NCBI RefSeq assembly: GCF_000190695.1
Contig: NZ_GL870929.1
Location: 2,142,991 to 2,206,990 of the forward strand
Reading direction: 5' to 3'
Origin: Kingella denitrificans ATCC 33394
Lineage (GTDB): Bacteria; Pseudomonadota; Gammaproteobacteria; Burkholderiales; Neisseriaceae
Length of the DNA: 64,000 bases
Part shown: positions 8,386 through 17,399 of the stretch, piece by piece
Layout: the number at the start of each line of letters is the position of its first letter
Position numbering within the stretch: position 1 is the first letter of the stretch
Translations under genes and position numbers: made by a program
Notes under the pieces: generated by a model
Databases searched by the model: none
What the model saw: the letters and a program-made list of their open reading frames with translations, nothing else
Told to the model about the DNA's origin: nothing

Positions 8386-9327
8386 TTAAACGACCGCTTC
8401 TTCTTTTTCTTCCTTCTGCTTGAACGCATTGTCGCGGGTCAGACCGAACATCAGCAGCAGCGGGCTGGCCACCAGCACGGAAGAGTAAATGCCGAACACG
8501 ATGCCGATGGTCAGCGCGGTGGCAAAGCCGTGCAGTGCCGCGCCGCCGAATACCAGCATGGAAATCACCATCGCTTCGGTCGAACCGTGCGTGATGATGG
8601 TACGCCCCATGGTGGCGGTAATCGCGTTGTCAATCACTTCGGGAACGGTTTTGCTGCGCATCGAACCTTTGCGCAGGTTTTCGCGGATACGGTCGAACAC
8701 CACCACCGATTCGTTCACCGAATAACCCAGCACCGCCAGCACGCCCGCCAATACGGTAAGCGAGAACTCCCAGCGGAAGAAGGCGAAGCAGCCCAGAATA
8801 ATCACGATATCGTGCAGGTTGGCAATGATGGCGGACACGGCAAAGCGCCATTCGAAGCGCATGGACAGATAGGCGATAATGCCCACGATGACCATGCCCA
8901 AAGCCTTCAAACCGTGGCTGACCAATTCATCGCCCACTGCCGGGCCGATAAATTCCACTTGGCGCAGGCTCACGTCCGGGCTTTGTTTTTTCAGTGTTTC
9001 CATCACTTGGTTGGACAGTTGTGCGGACGATACGTCGGGTTTGTTCGGCAGGCGGATCATGATGTGCTTGTTCGTGCCCAATGCCTGCACCTGCACTTCG
9101 CCCATTTTCAGAGTGTCCAGCTGGTGGCGCACCTGGTTCAGGTCCGCGCCTTGCTGTGAAGCATACTCCACTTCCATCAGCGTGCCGCCGGTAAATTCCA
9201 CCGAAAGGTTCAAACCGCGCGTTAGCAGGAAGAACACCGCCAGAATAAACGTGGCCAGAGAAATGAAAGTGGTGAGCTTGCCATAGCTCATAAACGGAAT
9301 ATCGCGTTTGAATTTGAATAATTCCAT
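8386..9327 (-). CDS. secF: Protein translocase subunit SecF
   Basis: 313 aa inner-membrane protein with six hydrophobic segments. The N-terminal helix is followed by FTGGTLMEVEYA, a periplasmic P1 domain, and the conserved GVLAVLGYSVNESVVVFDRIRE (helix 4/5) and SMRFEWRFA motifs. SecDF uses the proton gradient to pull exported proteins on the periplasmic side. The ATG is six bases past the secD stop and its AGGAG site overlaps the end of secD, so the two are translationally coupled. The C-terminal tail KQKEEKEEAVV is charged and cytoplasmic. Confidence 0.97.
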   Translation of the reverse strand: MELFKFKRDIPFMSYGKLTTFISLATFILAVFFLLTRGLNLSVEFTGGTLMEVEYASQQGADLNQVRHQLDTLKMGEVQVQALGTNKHIMIRLPNKPDVSSAQLSNQVMETLKKQSPDVSLRQVEFIGPAVGDELVSHGLKALGMVIVGIIAYLSMRFEWRFAVSAIIANLHDIVIILGCFAFFRWEFSLTVLAGVLAVLGYSVNESVVVFDRIRENLRKGSMRSKTVPEVIDNAITATMGRTIITHGSTEAMVISMLVFGGAALHGFATALTIGIVFGIYSSVLVASPLLLMFGLTRDNAFKQKEEKEEAVV

Positions 9328-9332
9328 AATGT

Positions 9333-11192
9333 TTACTCCTGCGTTGCTTTGCCGTCATCGGCATCGACCACGGCCATGTTTTGGCGCACGCCGATGGAAA
9401 TGTGTTTGAGTTTGCGGCGCGAACCATACCACAGGTTCACCAGCGCGCGGGAAACGACCACCGACGAATAAATCGACGTCATAATGCCCAAGCAGTGCAC
9501 AATCGCAAAGCCGCGCACCGGGCCGGAACCGAAAATCAGCAGGGCGATACCGGCAATCAGCGAAGTCAGGTTCGAGTCCAAAATCGTGTCCCACGCATGG
9601 TCGTAACCTTCCTTGATGGCAGCCTGCGGTTTTTTGCCTGCATGCAGTTCTTCGCGGATACGTTCGTTAATCAACACGTTGGAGTCGATGGCCATACCCA
9701 GCGTCAATGCCATGGCCGCAATGCCGGGCAGCGTGAGCGTGGCTTGCAGCGCCGACAAAATCGCAAAAAGGAACAGCAGGTTGGCAGAAAGCGCAATCGA
9801 AGAGAACACGCCGAACAGGCGGTAATACACCATCATGAACAGGGCAACGGCCGCGAAGCCCCACACGGTGGAGTGAATCCCTTTGCTGATGTTTTCCGCA
9901 CCCAAAGACGGGCCGATGGTGCGTTCTTCCACAATTTCCATCGGTGCGGCCAGCGAACCGGCGCGCAGCAGCAAGGCCACGTCGTTGGCGGCGGCAACGC
10001 TTTCCATGCCGGTAATCTGCACGCGTCCGCCCAAAATTGGCTCGTTGATGCGCGGTGCGGTAATCACTTCGGATTTGCCTTGGTCAATCAATACCATGGC
10101 CATGATTTTGCCTTTGTTGGCAGAAGTCAGGTCACCGAAAATGCGGCTGCCTGCGTTGTCAAGCGTTAAATCAACGGCCGGCCGGTTGTCATTATGCGAA
10201 AAACCAGCCTGCGCCGAATTGATGTTGTCGCCCGTCAGTTCCACTTGTTTGCTGACCAGATAGCCGTTGCCTTCCGCATCGGTGAGTAATTCGTAGTCGG
10301 CGGGGATGTTGCCTTGTTTGGCCTGTTCCATCAATGCCGGATCGGTGCTGACCATGCGCACTTCCAAAGTGGCGGTGCGGCCGATGATGTCTTTGGCTTT
10401 TGCCGTGTCGGTCATGCCGGGCAGCTGCACCACAATGCGGTCTGCGCCTGCCTGTTGGATGACAGGTTCCGCCGTGCCCAATTCATTGACGCGGTTGTGC
10501 AGCGTGTTGATGTTCTGTTTCACGGCATCGCTGCGGATTTGCGCCAGCAGCGTTTCGGGCAGCGTGATGGTCAGCTGCGTGCCTTCGCTGGTCAGCTGTG
10601 CGCCTTCCATCATATTGTTCAGTTCGGGCAGGACTTTTTGAATGTCGGCCGCATCTTGGAAGGGGATAATCAAGCTGTTGCCGCTTTTGCGGATGGTGCC
10701 GGTGCGGATGCGTTGCTGGCGCAGGGTGCGGCGGGCATCGCCGGCATAGCGGTCAAGCGTTTTTTCCAGCGCGGCCTTCATGTCCACCTGCATGGTGAAG
10801 TGTACGCCACCGCGCAAGTCTAAGCCCAGAAACATGGGGCGTGCGCCGATTTTTTCCAGCCATTCCGGGCTGTTGGCGATTTGGTTTTGCGCCACGATGT
10901 AGCCTTCGCCCAATGCGTTGTCGATGGCGTCGCGGGCGGAGATTTTGTTGGCATCCGACACGCGCACTTTCAGGCTGCCGCCTGCGATAAACATGCCGTC
11001 GTGGGCAATGTTGGCTTTTTGCAGCGCATCGGCAACAGTTTTTTCGGTGGACTCGTCAATGTGGATGGATTGGCGGTTGGTGGAAATCTGGATGGCGGGG
11101 GTCACGCCGTATAAATTCGGCAGCGTGTAAATGACGGCAATCGCCACCGTCAGCAGGATAAGCAAATATTTCCAAAGGGGATAACGGTTCAT
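9333..11192 (-). CDS. secD: Protein translocase subunit SecD
   Basis: 619 aa. One N-terminal membrane helix (WKYLLILLTVAIAVIYTLP), a large periplasmic region with LGLDLRGGVHFTMQVD near residue 120, and five C-terminal helices including AMALTLGMAIDSNVLINERIRE, the family signature. It works with SecF and YajC at SecYEG. The ATG at 11190-11192 is chosen over a TTG six bases upstream because AAAGG is correctly spaced for it. It is the middle gene of the yajC-secD-secF operon; about 130 bases with a single DUS separate it from yajC. Confidence 0.97.
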   Translation of the reverse strand: MNRYPLWKYLLILLTVAIAVIYTLPNLYGVTPAIQISTNRQSIHIDESTEKTVADALQKANIAHDGMFIAGGSLKVRVSDANKISARDAIDNALGEGYIVAQNQIANSPEWLEKIGARPMFLGLDLRGGVHFTMQVDMKAALEKTLDRYAGDARRTLRQQRIRTGTIRKSGNSLIIPFQDAADIQKVLPELNNMMEGAQLTSEGTQLTITLPETLLAQIRSDAVKQNINTLHNRVNELGTAEPVIQQAGADRIVVQLPGMTDTAKAKDIIGRTATLEVRMVSTDPALMEQAKQGNIPADYELLTDAEGNGYLVSKQVELTGDNINSAQAGFSHNDNRPAVDLTLDNAGSRIFGDLTSANKGKIMAMVLIDQGKSEVITAPRINEPILGGRVQITGMESVAAANDVALLLRAGSLAAPMEIVEERTIGPSLGAENISKGIHSTVWGFAAVALFMMVYYRLFGVFSSIALSANLLFLFAILSALQATLTLPGIAAMALTLGMAIDSNVLINERIREELHAGKKPQAAIKEGYDHAWDTILDSNLTSLIAGIALLIFGSGPVRGFAIVHCLGIMTSIYSSVVVSRALVNLWYGSRRKLKHISIGVRQNMAVVDADDGKATQE

Positions 11193-11324
11193 GGTCAACC
11201 TTTTCGGCGGTATCTTTGAAAGCAGCCTGCACTTTGGTCGGGCGGCTGCATTGTGATGGCGGCAATACTGCCGATGCCCGAATCGCCCGTTAAGGCGAAA
11301 CGGCTCGGCAGCATGATGGCGCGT

Positions 11325-11654
11325 TTATTCGCCGGCAGTGTTTTCGGCCGGAGTATCCGCTTTGGCGGCAATCGCGTTGCGTTCCACTTCCACGGTGAAG
11401 CCTTTGGCCAATTCCACGGTGAACACGGTTTCGCCGGTTTTCACCACGCGGCCGTACATGCCGGACATCAACAAAACGCGGTCGCCTTTTTTCAGCTCGC
11501 TAATCATGGCTTGGCGCTCTTTTTCGCGTTTTTGCTGCGGGCGGATCATGATGAAATACATCACGGCGAAAATGGCAATCCACGGCAGAAACGCCACGAA
11601 GCCGGAAGGTTGCTGGGGAGCGGCTCCGGCGGCGGCATTGGCAAGTTCAATCAT
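11325..11654 (-). CDS. yajC: Preprotein translocase subunit YajC
   Basis: 109 aa. A single membrane helix (FLPWIAIFAVMYFIMIRPQQKREKE) is followed by the conserved cytoplasmic part LKKGDRVLLMSGMYGRVVKTGETVFTVEL, both diagnostic for YajC. The Ala/Gly/Pro-rich N-terminus before the helix is usual in Neisseriaceae. It associates with SecDF. AAGGA precedes the ATG. First gene of the yajC-secD-secF group; the canonical tgt/queA neighbours are absent. Confidence 0.96.
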   Translation of the reverse strand: MIELANAAAGAAPQQPSGFVAFLPWIAIFAVMYFIMIRPQQKREKERQAMISELKKGDRVLLMSGMYGRVVKTGETVFTVELAKGFTVEVERNAIAAKADTPAENTAGE

Positions 11655-11715
11655 ACAAAATCCTTATGTGTTAAATGGAAAAGCAAGGGGCGATTTTAAC
11701 AGAGTTGCGATTAAA

Positions 11716-11772
11716 AAGCAGCCTGCACTTTTCCCCGAACCGGTGTTCGCGGTAAAAGTGCAGGCTGCTTTC
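11716..11772. terminator. Inverted DUS pair between mscL and yajC
   Basis: AAGCAGCCTGCA at 11716-11727 and TGCAGGCTGCTT at 11759-11770, 31-nt loop with an inner pairable AACCGGTGTTCGCGGT stretch. It lies beyond the mscL stop. Confidence 0.65.
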
Positions 11773-11796
11773 GATAGGGTGTCAGGAAGCGGCGGT

Positions 11797-12234
11797 TTAT
11801 TTTTTCAGCGAATCGCGGATTTCGCGCAGCAGCAATACTTCTTCGCTGGGCTCGGCAGGCGCTTCCGCTTCGGGTGCAGGCTGCTTTTTCAGGCTGTTGA
11901 TTAACTTCACCACCATGAAAATGGCGCTGGCGATAATCAGGAAGCTCACGATCGTGTTGATGAACGAGCCGATGTTCAGCGTGATGGCGCCGGCGGTTTT
12001 GGCGGCTTCCAGCGTGGCATAGCCGTCTGCCGGAGGCGTTGCGCCGTCTTTCAGCGTAATGAACAGGTTGGAGAAATCGATACCGCCCAAAATCAGGCCG
12101 ATGGGCGGCATAATCACATCGTCCACCAGCGATTTCACAATGCCCGAAAACGCCGTGCCGATGACCATACCGACCGCCAAATCAATCACGTTGCCGCGCA
12201 TGATAAATTCTTTAAATTCTTGTTTAATAGACAT
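11797..12234 (-). CDS. mscL: Large-conductance mechanosensitive channel MscL
   Basis: 145 aa. Starts MSIKQEFKEFIMRGNVIDLAVGMVIGTAF, the highly conserved N-terminal helix and TM1 pore segment of MscL, followed by VDDVIMPPIGLILGG, a periplasmic loop, TM2 (FINTIVSFLIIASAIFMVV) and a cytoplasmic helix ending EEVLLLREIRDSLKK. The homopentamer releases solutes on hypo-osmotic shock. The ATG at 12232-12234 is where conservation starts; the frame stays open about 350 bases upstream but without coding character. Confidence 0.97.
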   Translation of the reverse strand: MSIKQEFKEFIMRGNVIDLAVGMVIGTAFSGIVKSLVDDVIMPPIGLILGGIDFSNLFITLKDGATPPADGYATLEAAKTAGAITLNIGSFINTIVSFLIIASAIFMVVKLINSLKKQPAPEAEAPAEPSEEVLLLREIRDSLKK

Positions 12235-12444
12235 TTTAATTCCTTGTGTGTGTTGAAAAACAAAAGGGTTCGGTCGGACAAAGCCCGATGCCCTGTGCCC
12301 AAAGGGGCGGGATAATACCGAAAAACACCGTGTTTTACCAACAAGAAAAATAAATTTTACCGAAGGCGGCTTGGTGAAGGGCGGCAAGAACCTTATAATT
12401 ACTATGCTTTTATGTTTAATGTAAATCTTTGAAAGGAATTGATA

Positions 12445-13050
12445 ATGTCTGTACAAATTTTGCAACACGCCGCCGAAACCCGCCGTTCTGTGTACGCATT
12501 GAACAAAAACCTGCCCATTTCGCAAAAAGAAGTGGTGCAGATTGTGGAACATGCGCTGCTGCACACGCCGTCTTCGTTTCACTCGCAATCAACGCGCTTG
12601 GTGGTGCTGTTTGGTGCGGAACACGAAAAATTGTGGGACATCGCGTTGGACGAATTGCGTAAAATCGTGCCGGCGGAACGCTTCCAACCCACGGAAGACA
12701 AACTGAACATGTTCAAAGCGGCGGCGGCCAGCGTGCTGTTTTTCGAAGACCAGTCGGTGGTGAAAGGCTTGCAGGAGCAGTTTGCGGCTTATGCGGACAA
12801 TTTCCCCGTGTGGGCCGAACATGCGGATGCGATGGTGCAGTATGCGGTTTGGACGACTTTGGCGGCGGCCGGCGTGGGGGCGAATCTGCAACACTACAAC
12901 CCCGTGATTGATGCGCAAGTGGCGCAAACATGGAATATCCCTGCCGATTGGAAGCTGCGTGCGCAGATGGTGTTGGGCGGTATTGCAGCGCCTGCGGGCG
13001 AGAAAACGTTTGCCGACGTGCCTTCGCGTTTACGGGTTTATGGTGCATAA
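12445..13050 (+). CDS. Nitroreductase family protein (Frm2/YdgI-like)
   Basis: 201 aa single-domain FMN enzyme. The N-terminal ETRRSVYALNKNLPISQKEVVQIVEHAL holds the FMN-contacting RRSVY motif, then HTPSSFHSQSTRLVVLFG and YAVWTTLAAAGVGANLQHYNP, as in the small oxygen-tolerant nitroreductases related to yeast Frm2/Hbn1 and bacterial YdgI. They reduce nitro compounds or quinones with NAD(P)H; the physiological substrate is unknown. GAAAGGAA lies seven bases before the ATG. Transcribed divergently from mscL. Confidence 0.9.
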   Translation: MSVQILQHAAETRRSVYALNKNLPISQKEVVQIVEHALLHTPSSFHSQSTRLVVLFGAEHEKLWDIALDELRKIVPAERFQPTEDKLNMFKAAAASVLFFEDQSVVKGLQEQFAAYADNFPVWAEHADAMVQYAVWTTLAAAGVGANLQHYNPVIDAQVAQTWNIPADWKLRAQMVLGGIAAPAGEKTFADVPSRLRVYGA

Positions 13051-13077
13051 ATCATTGTTTTTAAAATGATGATGAAA

Positions 13078-13117
13078 GTGCAGGCTGCTTTTGATTCCGT
13101 TCCAAAGCAGCCTGCAC
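13078..13117. repeat. Inverted DUS pair, T/A-rich loop geometry
   Basis: TGCAGGCTGCTT at 13079-13090, AAGCAGCCTGCA at 13105-13116. It lies between the convergent nitroreductase and rsuA genes. Confidence 0.75.
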
Positions 13118-13135
13118 TTTTATTTTTGCTTGCGC

Positions 13136-13822
13136 TTATTCCACGCGGATAAACCGCCATTCGCCTGCCTGCAAATCCTGCGTGTCCCAAGGGCCGAATT
13201 GCAGGCGGTGCAGGTGTTCCACGCGGTTGCCTGCGGCGGCTACCATGCGTTTGACTTGGTGGTATTTGCCTTCGCGGATGGTTAGAATCAGCGTGTGCGC
13301 ATCGTGCAGTTCGGCGGCTTGGGCGGACACGGTTTCGTTGTCGTCGTGCAGCAGCACGCCTGCTTGCAGTTGGGCGCAGAGTGATGGGTCGGCGGCGTGT
13401 TTCAGCGTGGCGCGGTAAATTTTGTCCACTTTGTGCTTGGGCGATGTCATGCGGTGGTTGAATTGTCCATCGTTGGTGATGAGCAGTACGCCCGTGGTGT
13501 CCGCGTCCAAACGTCCGACGGCTTGAATGTCGGCAGCGCGGACTTGGTCGGGCAGTAGCGAAAACACGCTGGGATAGTCGCGCGGTTTGTGCGAGGTTTC
13601 GTAACCAGCGGGTTTGTTCAGCAGGATGTAGAAATAGGGCAGCGGAATCACCACTGCGTCTTCGCCGTCAATCGTGAGGGTTTGCACGCTGTCGGGGGCG
13701 ATGTCGGCTTTTTCGTCCGGCACGGTTGCGCCGTTGATTTGCACTAGGCCGTGTTTGACCAGCCATTGGCAGCCTTTGCGCGTGTCGATGCCTTGGGCTT
13801 GGAGATATTTGATGATGTTCAT
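13136..13822 (-). CDS. rsuA: 16S rRNA pseudouridine(516) synthase
   Basis: 228 aa. An N-terminal S4-like RNA-binding segment (about 1-60) precedes the pseudouridine synthase domain. The catalytic Asp lies in AVGRLDADTTGVLLITNDG, and the ending REGKYHQVKRMVAAAGNRVEHLHRLQFGPW is the KxxQVRR-type motif of the RsuA/RluB/E/F family. The YFYILLNKPAGYETSH start of the catalytic domain favours RsuA, which modifies U516 of 16S rRNA, over RluE. Confidence 0.9.
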   Translation of the reverse strand: MNIIKYLQAQGIDTRKGCQWLVKHGLVQINGATVPDEKADIAPDSVQTLTIDGEDAVVIPLPYFYILLNKPAGYETSHKPRDYPSVFSLLPDQVRAADIQAVGRLDADTTGVLLITNDGQFNHRMTSPKHKVDKIYRATLKHAADPSLCAQLQAGVLLHDDNETVSAQAAELHDAHTLILTIREGKYHQVKRMVAAAGNRVEHLHRLQFGPWDTQDLQAGEWRFIRVE

Positions 13823-13850
13823 AGTGTTTATAATTCAATGTGTTAAAAGA

Positions 13851-13890
13851 GTGCAGGCTGCTTTTTGCCGGTTCGGAAAGCAGCCTGCAC
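13851..13890. repeat. Inverted DUS pair, T/A-rich loop geometry
   Basis: TGCAGGCTGCTT at 13852-13863 and AAGCAGCCTGCA at 13878-13889, between rsuA and the antiporter gene. Confidence 0.75.
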
Positions 13891-13915
13891 TTTTATGGCG
13901 GGAAAGATTCGGGCA

Positions 13916-15346
13916 TCACAGCCAGCCGAACACGAAGAAAATCAGCGTGTGCAGGAGGAACAGCGGAATCAGGATGCCGAACGACCATGCCATATAGCCG
14001 AAAAAGCTGGGCATCGGCACTTTGCGCTGTTCGGCAATCGCTTTCACCATGAAGTTCGGCGCGTTGCCAATATAGCTCAATGCGCCCATGAACACGGAAC
14101 CCATCGACACGGCCAAAAGCGTGTGGAACAAATCGCCGCGCATGAGTTCGTGCGGGTCGCCGCCGGCCATGTTGAAGAACACCAGATAAGTCGGCGCGTT
14201 GTCCAAAAAGGCGGAAAGCATGCCGCTCATCCAGAAATACATGGTGTTGATGGGCTGGCCGGCGCTATCGTGCACCAGCGAGATAATGCCGGCAAAAGCG
14301 CCTTTTTCGCCGGCTTGCAGCATGGCCAGCACGGGCGAAATGGTGATGAAGATGCCGGCGAACAGCTTGGCGACTTCGGCAATCGGGTCGAAGTTGAATT
14401 CATTGCCAGCGCGGACGGGTTTGGGCGTGATAACGAGGGAAACTACGGTTAAAACCAGCAGGATAGCGTCGCGCACCAGATTGGGCAGCGGATAATTCGT
14501 TCCCAAAATATTGAAGCCGGGGTGCTGCGGCTTCCACATGCCGGACAGCAGCACCGCGCCAATCACGCAGAGCAGTAAGACGAAATTCCATTTGCCGAAC
14601 AGTTTGATGCCTTCTTCGCTGTCGGGCGACGGGTCGCGCGGCAGAAGTTCGCTTTCTTTAGCGAAATAGCGGCTGTCGATGATATAGAAAATGGTGAGCA
14701 GGACGACGGTGGAAATCAGCACGGGGGCGAGCATGTGCTGTACCGTCCACATGAAGTCCACGCCTTTCAGGAAACCCAAAAACAGCGGCGGGTCGCCCAG
14801 CGGTGTGAGGCCGCCGCCGATGTTGGCCACCAAAAAGATAAAGAAAATCACGACGTGTACGTTGTGTTTGCGGTTGTCGTTCGCTTTCAGCAGTGGGCGA
14901 ATCATCAGCATGGCCGCGCCGGTGGTGCCCATGATGGGGGCGAGCAGGGTGCCGATGGCCAAAAGTGCGGTGTTGAGTTTGGGCGAGCCGTGCAGGTTGC
15001 CCCACACCAGAATGCCGCCGGAAATGGTGTACAAGGCCAGCAGCAGCAAAATAAACGGTATGTATTCGCCCACCATGGCATGCGCGATGAGGTGGACGCT
15101 TTCGCCAAAGCCGAAAACGAGCGTGAACGGAATCAGGAACAGCAGCGTCCAGCCAGCGGTGATTTTGCCGAAATGGTGGTGCCATGTGTGGGCAAAGAGC
15201 AGCGGGCCCGTGGCGATGGACAACAGAATCAGGGCGAAAGGAAGACCCCAAACCAGGCTTAATTCGGCAGCGTTAAAGCCGGATGCGTTGGCGGTGAGCG
15301 GTAGTGCGAGGAGCGGGAACAGGGCAAGTTTGATTTTGTGGTGCAT
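13916..15346 (-). CDS. nhaD: NhaD-type Na+/H+ antiporter (ion transporter superfamily)
   Basis: 476 aa, about 12-13 hydrophobic segments, with an N-terminal segment MHHKIKLALFPLLALPLTANAS that looks like a cleavable signal peptide. Conserved patches include GGGLTPLGDPPLFLGFLKGVDF, typical of the NhaD branch of the IT superfamily, and a C-terminal FLDNAPTYLVFFNMAGG with the Asp-Asn pair expected in the transport site. It exchanges Na+ or Li+ for protons across the inner membrane. AAAGGA precedes the ATG. The symbol rests on family recognition, not synteny. Confidence 0.85.
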   Translation of the reverse strand: MHHKIKLALFPLLALPLTANASGFNAAELSLVWGLPFALILLSIATGPLLFAHTWHHHFGKITAGWTLLFLIPFTLVFGFGESVHLIAHAMVGEYIPFILLLLALYTISGGILVWGNLHGSPKLNTALLAIGTLLAPIMGTTGAAMLMIRPLLKANDNRKHNVHVVIFFIFLVANIGGGLTPLGDPPLFLGFLKGVDFMWTVQHMLAPVLISTVVLLTIFYIIDSRYFAKESELLPRDPSPDSEEGIKLFGKWNFVLLLCVIGAVLLSGMWKPQHPGFNILGTNYPLPNLVRDAILLVLTVVSLVITPKPVRAGNEFNFDPIAEVAKLFAGIFITISPVLAMLQAGEKGAFAGIISLVHDSAGQPINTMYFWMSGMLSAFLDNAPTYLVFFNMAGGDPHELMRGDLFHTLLAVSMGSVFMGALSYIGNAPNFMVKAIAEQRKVPMPSFFGYMAWSFGILIPLFLLHTLIFFVFGWL

Positions 15347-15808
15347 TCATTGTCCTTTGGTGAAACAGTGAAGCGGCAGGGGCAAAAAGCAGCCTGCACG
15401 CAATAAAGAATTCTGCCGCGCGGCAGAAGTGTAAAGAAATTTTAAGGTTTTTTCGGGGTTTATGCAAATTTATCTGGGCGGCGCACCGTGTGCAGGCTGC
15501 TTTTTCGCGCGTCTTGCCGCGCACCACGCTTGGGTGGCCGCCCGTGGCGGAAGCCGTAGTGGGAATCGGAAGGGGGCGGTTGATGAAATGCGTCGGGCAA
15601 ATCAAGCCGCGTCGGAATCATGCGCGGAAACCGATGCCGAGAATATGCCGCAAAAAGCAGCCTGCACGTTTATAGTGAATTAAAATCGCAATGATACGGC
15701 GTTGGTTCGCCTTGACGTACTATTTGTACGCCTTGCGGCTCGCCGCCTTGTCTCATTTTTATTTTAATCCACTATATTTTCAGCGTGCAGGCTGCTTTTT
15801 TCGTTCGG
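15347..15808. other. Intergenic region with scattered DUS and a Correia repeat
   Basis: No gene is supported in these 462 bases. They contain DUS copies at about 15386, 15490, 15653 and 15786 and the Correia repeat at 15671-15776. The 73-aa and 61-aa open frames at 15462-15683 encode DUS peptides (AGCFF, KAACT) and have no ribosome sites. Confidence 0.6.
15671..15776. mobile_element. Correia-type repeat element (CREE), copy 2
   Basis: 106 bp from TATAGTGAATTAAAAT to ATTTTAATCCACTATA; the left end has one mismatch (GAATT for GGATT). Read on the minus strand, the interior GACAAGGCGGCGAGCCGC...GTACAAATAGTAC...GGCGTTG follows the classical neisserial Correia sequence more closely than copy 1. 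It lies in opposite orientation to copy 1. Confidence 0.88.
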
Positions 15809-16645
15809 TTATGCGTTGCGGAAGTGCTTCCAAACTGGTTCGCAGGTGGGTGGCAGTTCGGGGCAGATGCCCACCATCGCGCCGCTGTATCCGCCTTCTT
15901 GGTGGAAATCGCTGCCGAGGCTGGCGAGCAAGCCGTAACGTTGCGCCAGTAATGCGTAATTCAGGCGGTCGCCCAAGCTGCAGTTGCTGCTGTGCACTTC
16001 GATGCCGTGCCCGCCCAGTTGCTTAAATTCTTCAAACAGTTGCCGCCGTGCGGTGGCGGACATGTCGTAGCGCATGGGATGGGCAATCACGGCCAGCCCT
16101 CCTGCCGCGCGGACGGCGGCCACCGCATCGGCCAGTTCCGCCCATTGGTGGCGCACGGCGGCGCATTTGCCTTCGCCCAGAAATTGGGTAAACGCAGCCT
16201 GCTTGTTGCGCACCAAGCCTTGTTGCACCAGCCATTGCGCCATGTGGGTGCGCGACACCATTTCGGGATTCGCCGCCAGCGATAATGCACCGGCCGCCGC
16301 GCCTTCAATGCCGCGTTTGGCCAGCTTCGCGCCAATTTTTTCCATACGTTCGATGCGCCCCTGCCGCAACTGCGCCAGCAAAGACTGCAGGCTGCTTTCG
16401 TGTTCGTCGAAATCCAAACCGACCATGTGGATGGTGCGCCCGCGCCAGGTAACGGAGATTTCCACGCCGTTAATAAAGCGGATATTGTGCTGTTGTGCTG
16501 CCGAGCGTGCGGCGGCCAAACCGCCCGTGTGGTCGTGGTCGGTGAGCGCGAGCATGGTACAACCGTTTTTCGCGGCCAGCGCCACCACTTCTTCGGGCGG
16601 CAGCGCACCGTCTGAGATATGGGAATGGCAATGCAGGTCAATCAT
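15809..16645 (-). CDS. PHP-domain phosphatase, RNase AM / YciV family
   Basis: 278 aa. It begins MIDLHCHSHISDGALPPEE, with the HxH metal ligands of PHP domains, followed by LALTDHDHTGGL, GVEISVTW (Glu ligand), VIAHPMRYD and a final GSDFHQEGG (Asp-x-His). This pattern fits the YciV/RNase AM group, which acts on 3',5'-nucleoside bisphosphates or 5' ends of short RNA. Its ATG overlaps the stop of pseF in an ATGA, so the two are translationally coupled; the functional link is not obvious. Confidence 0.88.
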   Translation of the reverse strand: MIDLHCHSHISDGALPPEEVVALAAKNGCTMLALTDHDHTGGLAAARSAAQQHNIRFINGVEISVTWRGRTIHMVGLDFDEHESSLQSLLAQLRQGRIERMEKIGAKLAKRGIEGAAAGALSLAANPEMVSRTHMAQWLVQQGLVRNKQAAFTQFLGEGKCAAVRHQWAELADAVAAVRAAGGLAVIAHPMRYDMSATARRQLFEEFKQLGGHGIEVHSSNCSLGDRLNYALLAQRYGLLASLGSDFHQEGGYSGAMVGICPELPPTCEPVWKHFRNA

Positions 16646-17349
16646 GGTGCGTCCTTTTGCGCTTCGTCGGCCAACAGCCGCGCCAAATATTCCGCGCGCC
16701 GCCAGTCTTCTTCGGTGTCGATGTCCTGCACGCGGTGCTGCGGCAGGGGAATGCCGATGCTGCGGCTGTTGAAAATGGGTTTTTGCTGCAACCAGGCATC
16801 CGCACTGCCCCAGTAAAACTGCCCGGCATCGTGCCACGCTTCCTCCAAATCCTGCGAGCGCACGGCAAAATTTTCCGGCGCAAACATGGAAACGCCGCGT
16901 TCGGCATTCATGCGCAGGGCGCGCTGTATCGGGAACGGGAAACGGGTCACGGAAAAAGCAAAATCTGCGTTTTGTTCCGATAATTGCCGCAAGCCTTCCT
17001 GCAAATCTTCCGCACGGACGAACGGCGCGGTGGCATACAGGCAGCAGGCGTTTTCCCCGTGCCAGCCGTGTTGCCGCATATGGCCGACGGCATGGGCAAT
17101 CACGGCACCGGTGGTGGCAAAGTCGTCCGCCAGCTCGGCAGGGCGCACAAACGGCACATCTGCGCCGTATTGCCGGGCGATTTGTGCGATTTCGTCATCA
17201 TCGGTGGACACGATAATCTGTTCAAAGCAGCCTGCACTTCGGGCGGCCAGAATGCTGTGGGCAATCATGGGTTTGCCGTTGAACGGATGGATGTTTTTAC
17301 GCGGAATGCGTTTGCTGCCGCCGCGTGCGGGGATGATACACAGGGTCAT
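16642..17349 (-). CDS. pseF: Pseudaminic acid cytidylyltransferase
   Basis: 235 aa CMP-sugar synthetase. The start MTLCIIPARGGSKRIPRKN is the CTP-binding loop, followed by GKPMIAHSILAARSAGCF, VSTDDDEIAQIARQYGADVPFVRP and DAGQFYWGSADAW. The IPRKNI and DAGQFYW features match PseF rather than sialic acid NeuA. It activates pseudaminic acid with CTP for surface glycosylation. No other pse gene (pseB, C, H, G, I) is in the window, so the substrate assignment should be held loosely. A DUS encodes the SAGCF peptide. ATG at 17347-17349. Confidence 0.85.
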   Translation of the reverse strand: MTLCIIPARGGSKRIPRKNIHPFNGKPMIAHSILAARSAGCFEQIIVSTDDDEIAQIARQYGADVPFVRPAELADDFATTGAVIAHAVGHMRQHGWHGENACCLYATAPFVRAEDLQEGLRQLSEQNADFAFSVTRFPFPIQRALRMNAERGVSMFAPENFAVRSQDLEEAWHDAGQFYWGSADAWLQQKPIFNSRSIGIPLPQHRVQDIDTEEDWRRAEYLARLLADEAQKDAP

Positions 17350-17399
17350 AAAGGCTTCGGTGGTGGGCAAAAAAAGAGACGGTGATTGTAGCATACAGA

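Noticed and set aside
15462..15683. Small open frames between the antiporter gene and Correia copy 2
   Set aside because: DUS-encoded peptides only, no ribosome site.
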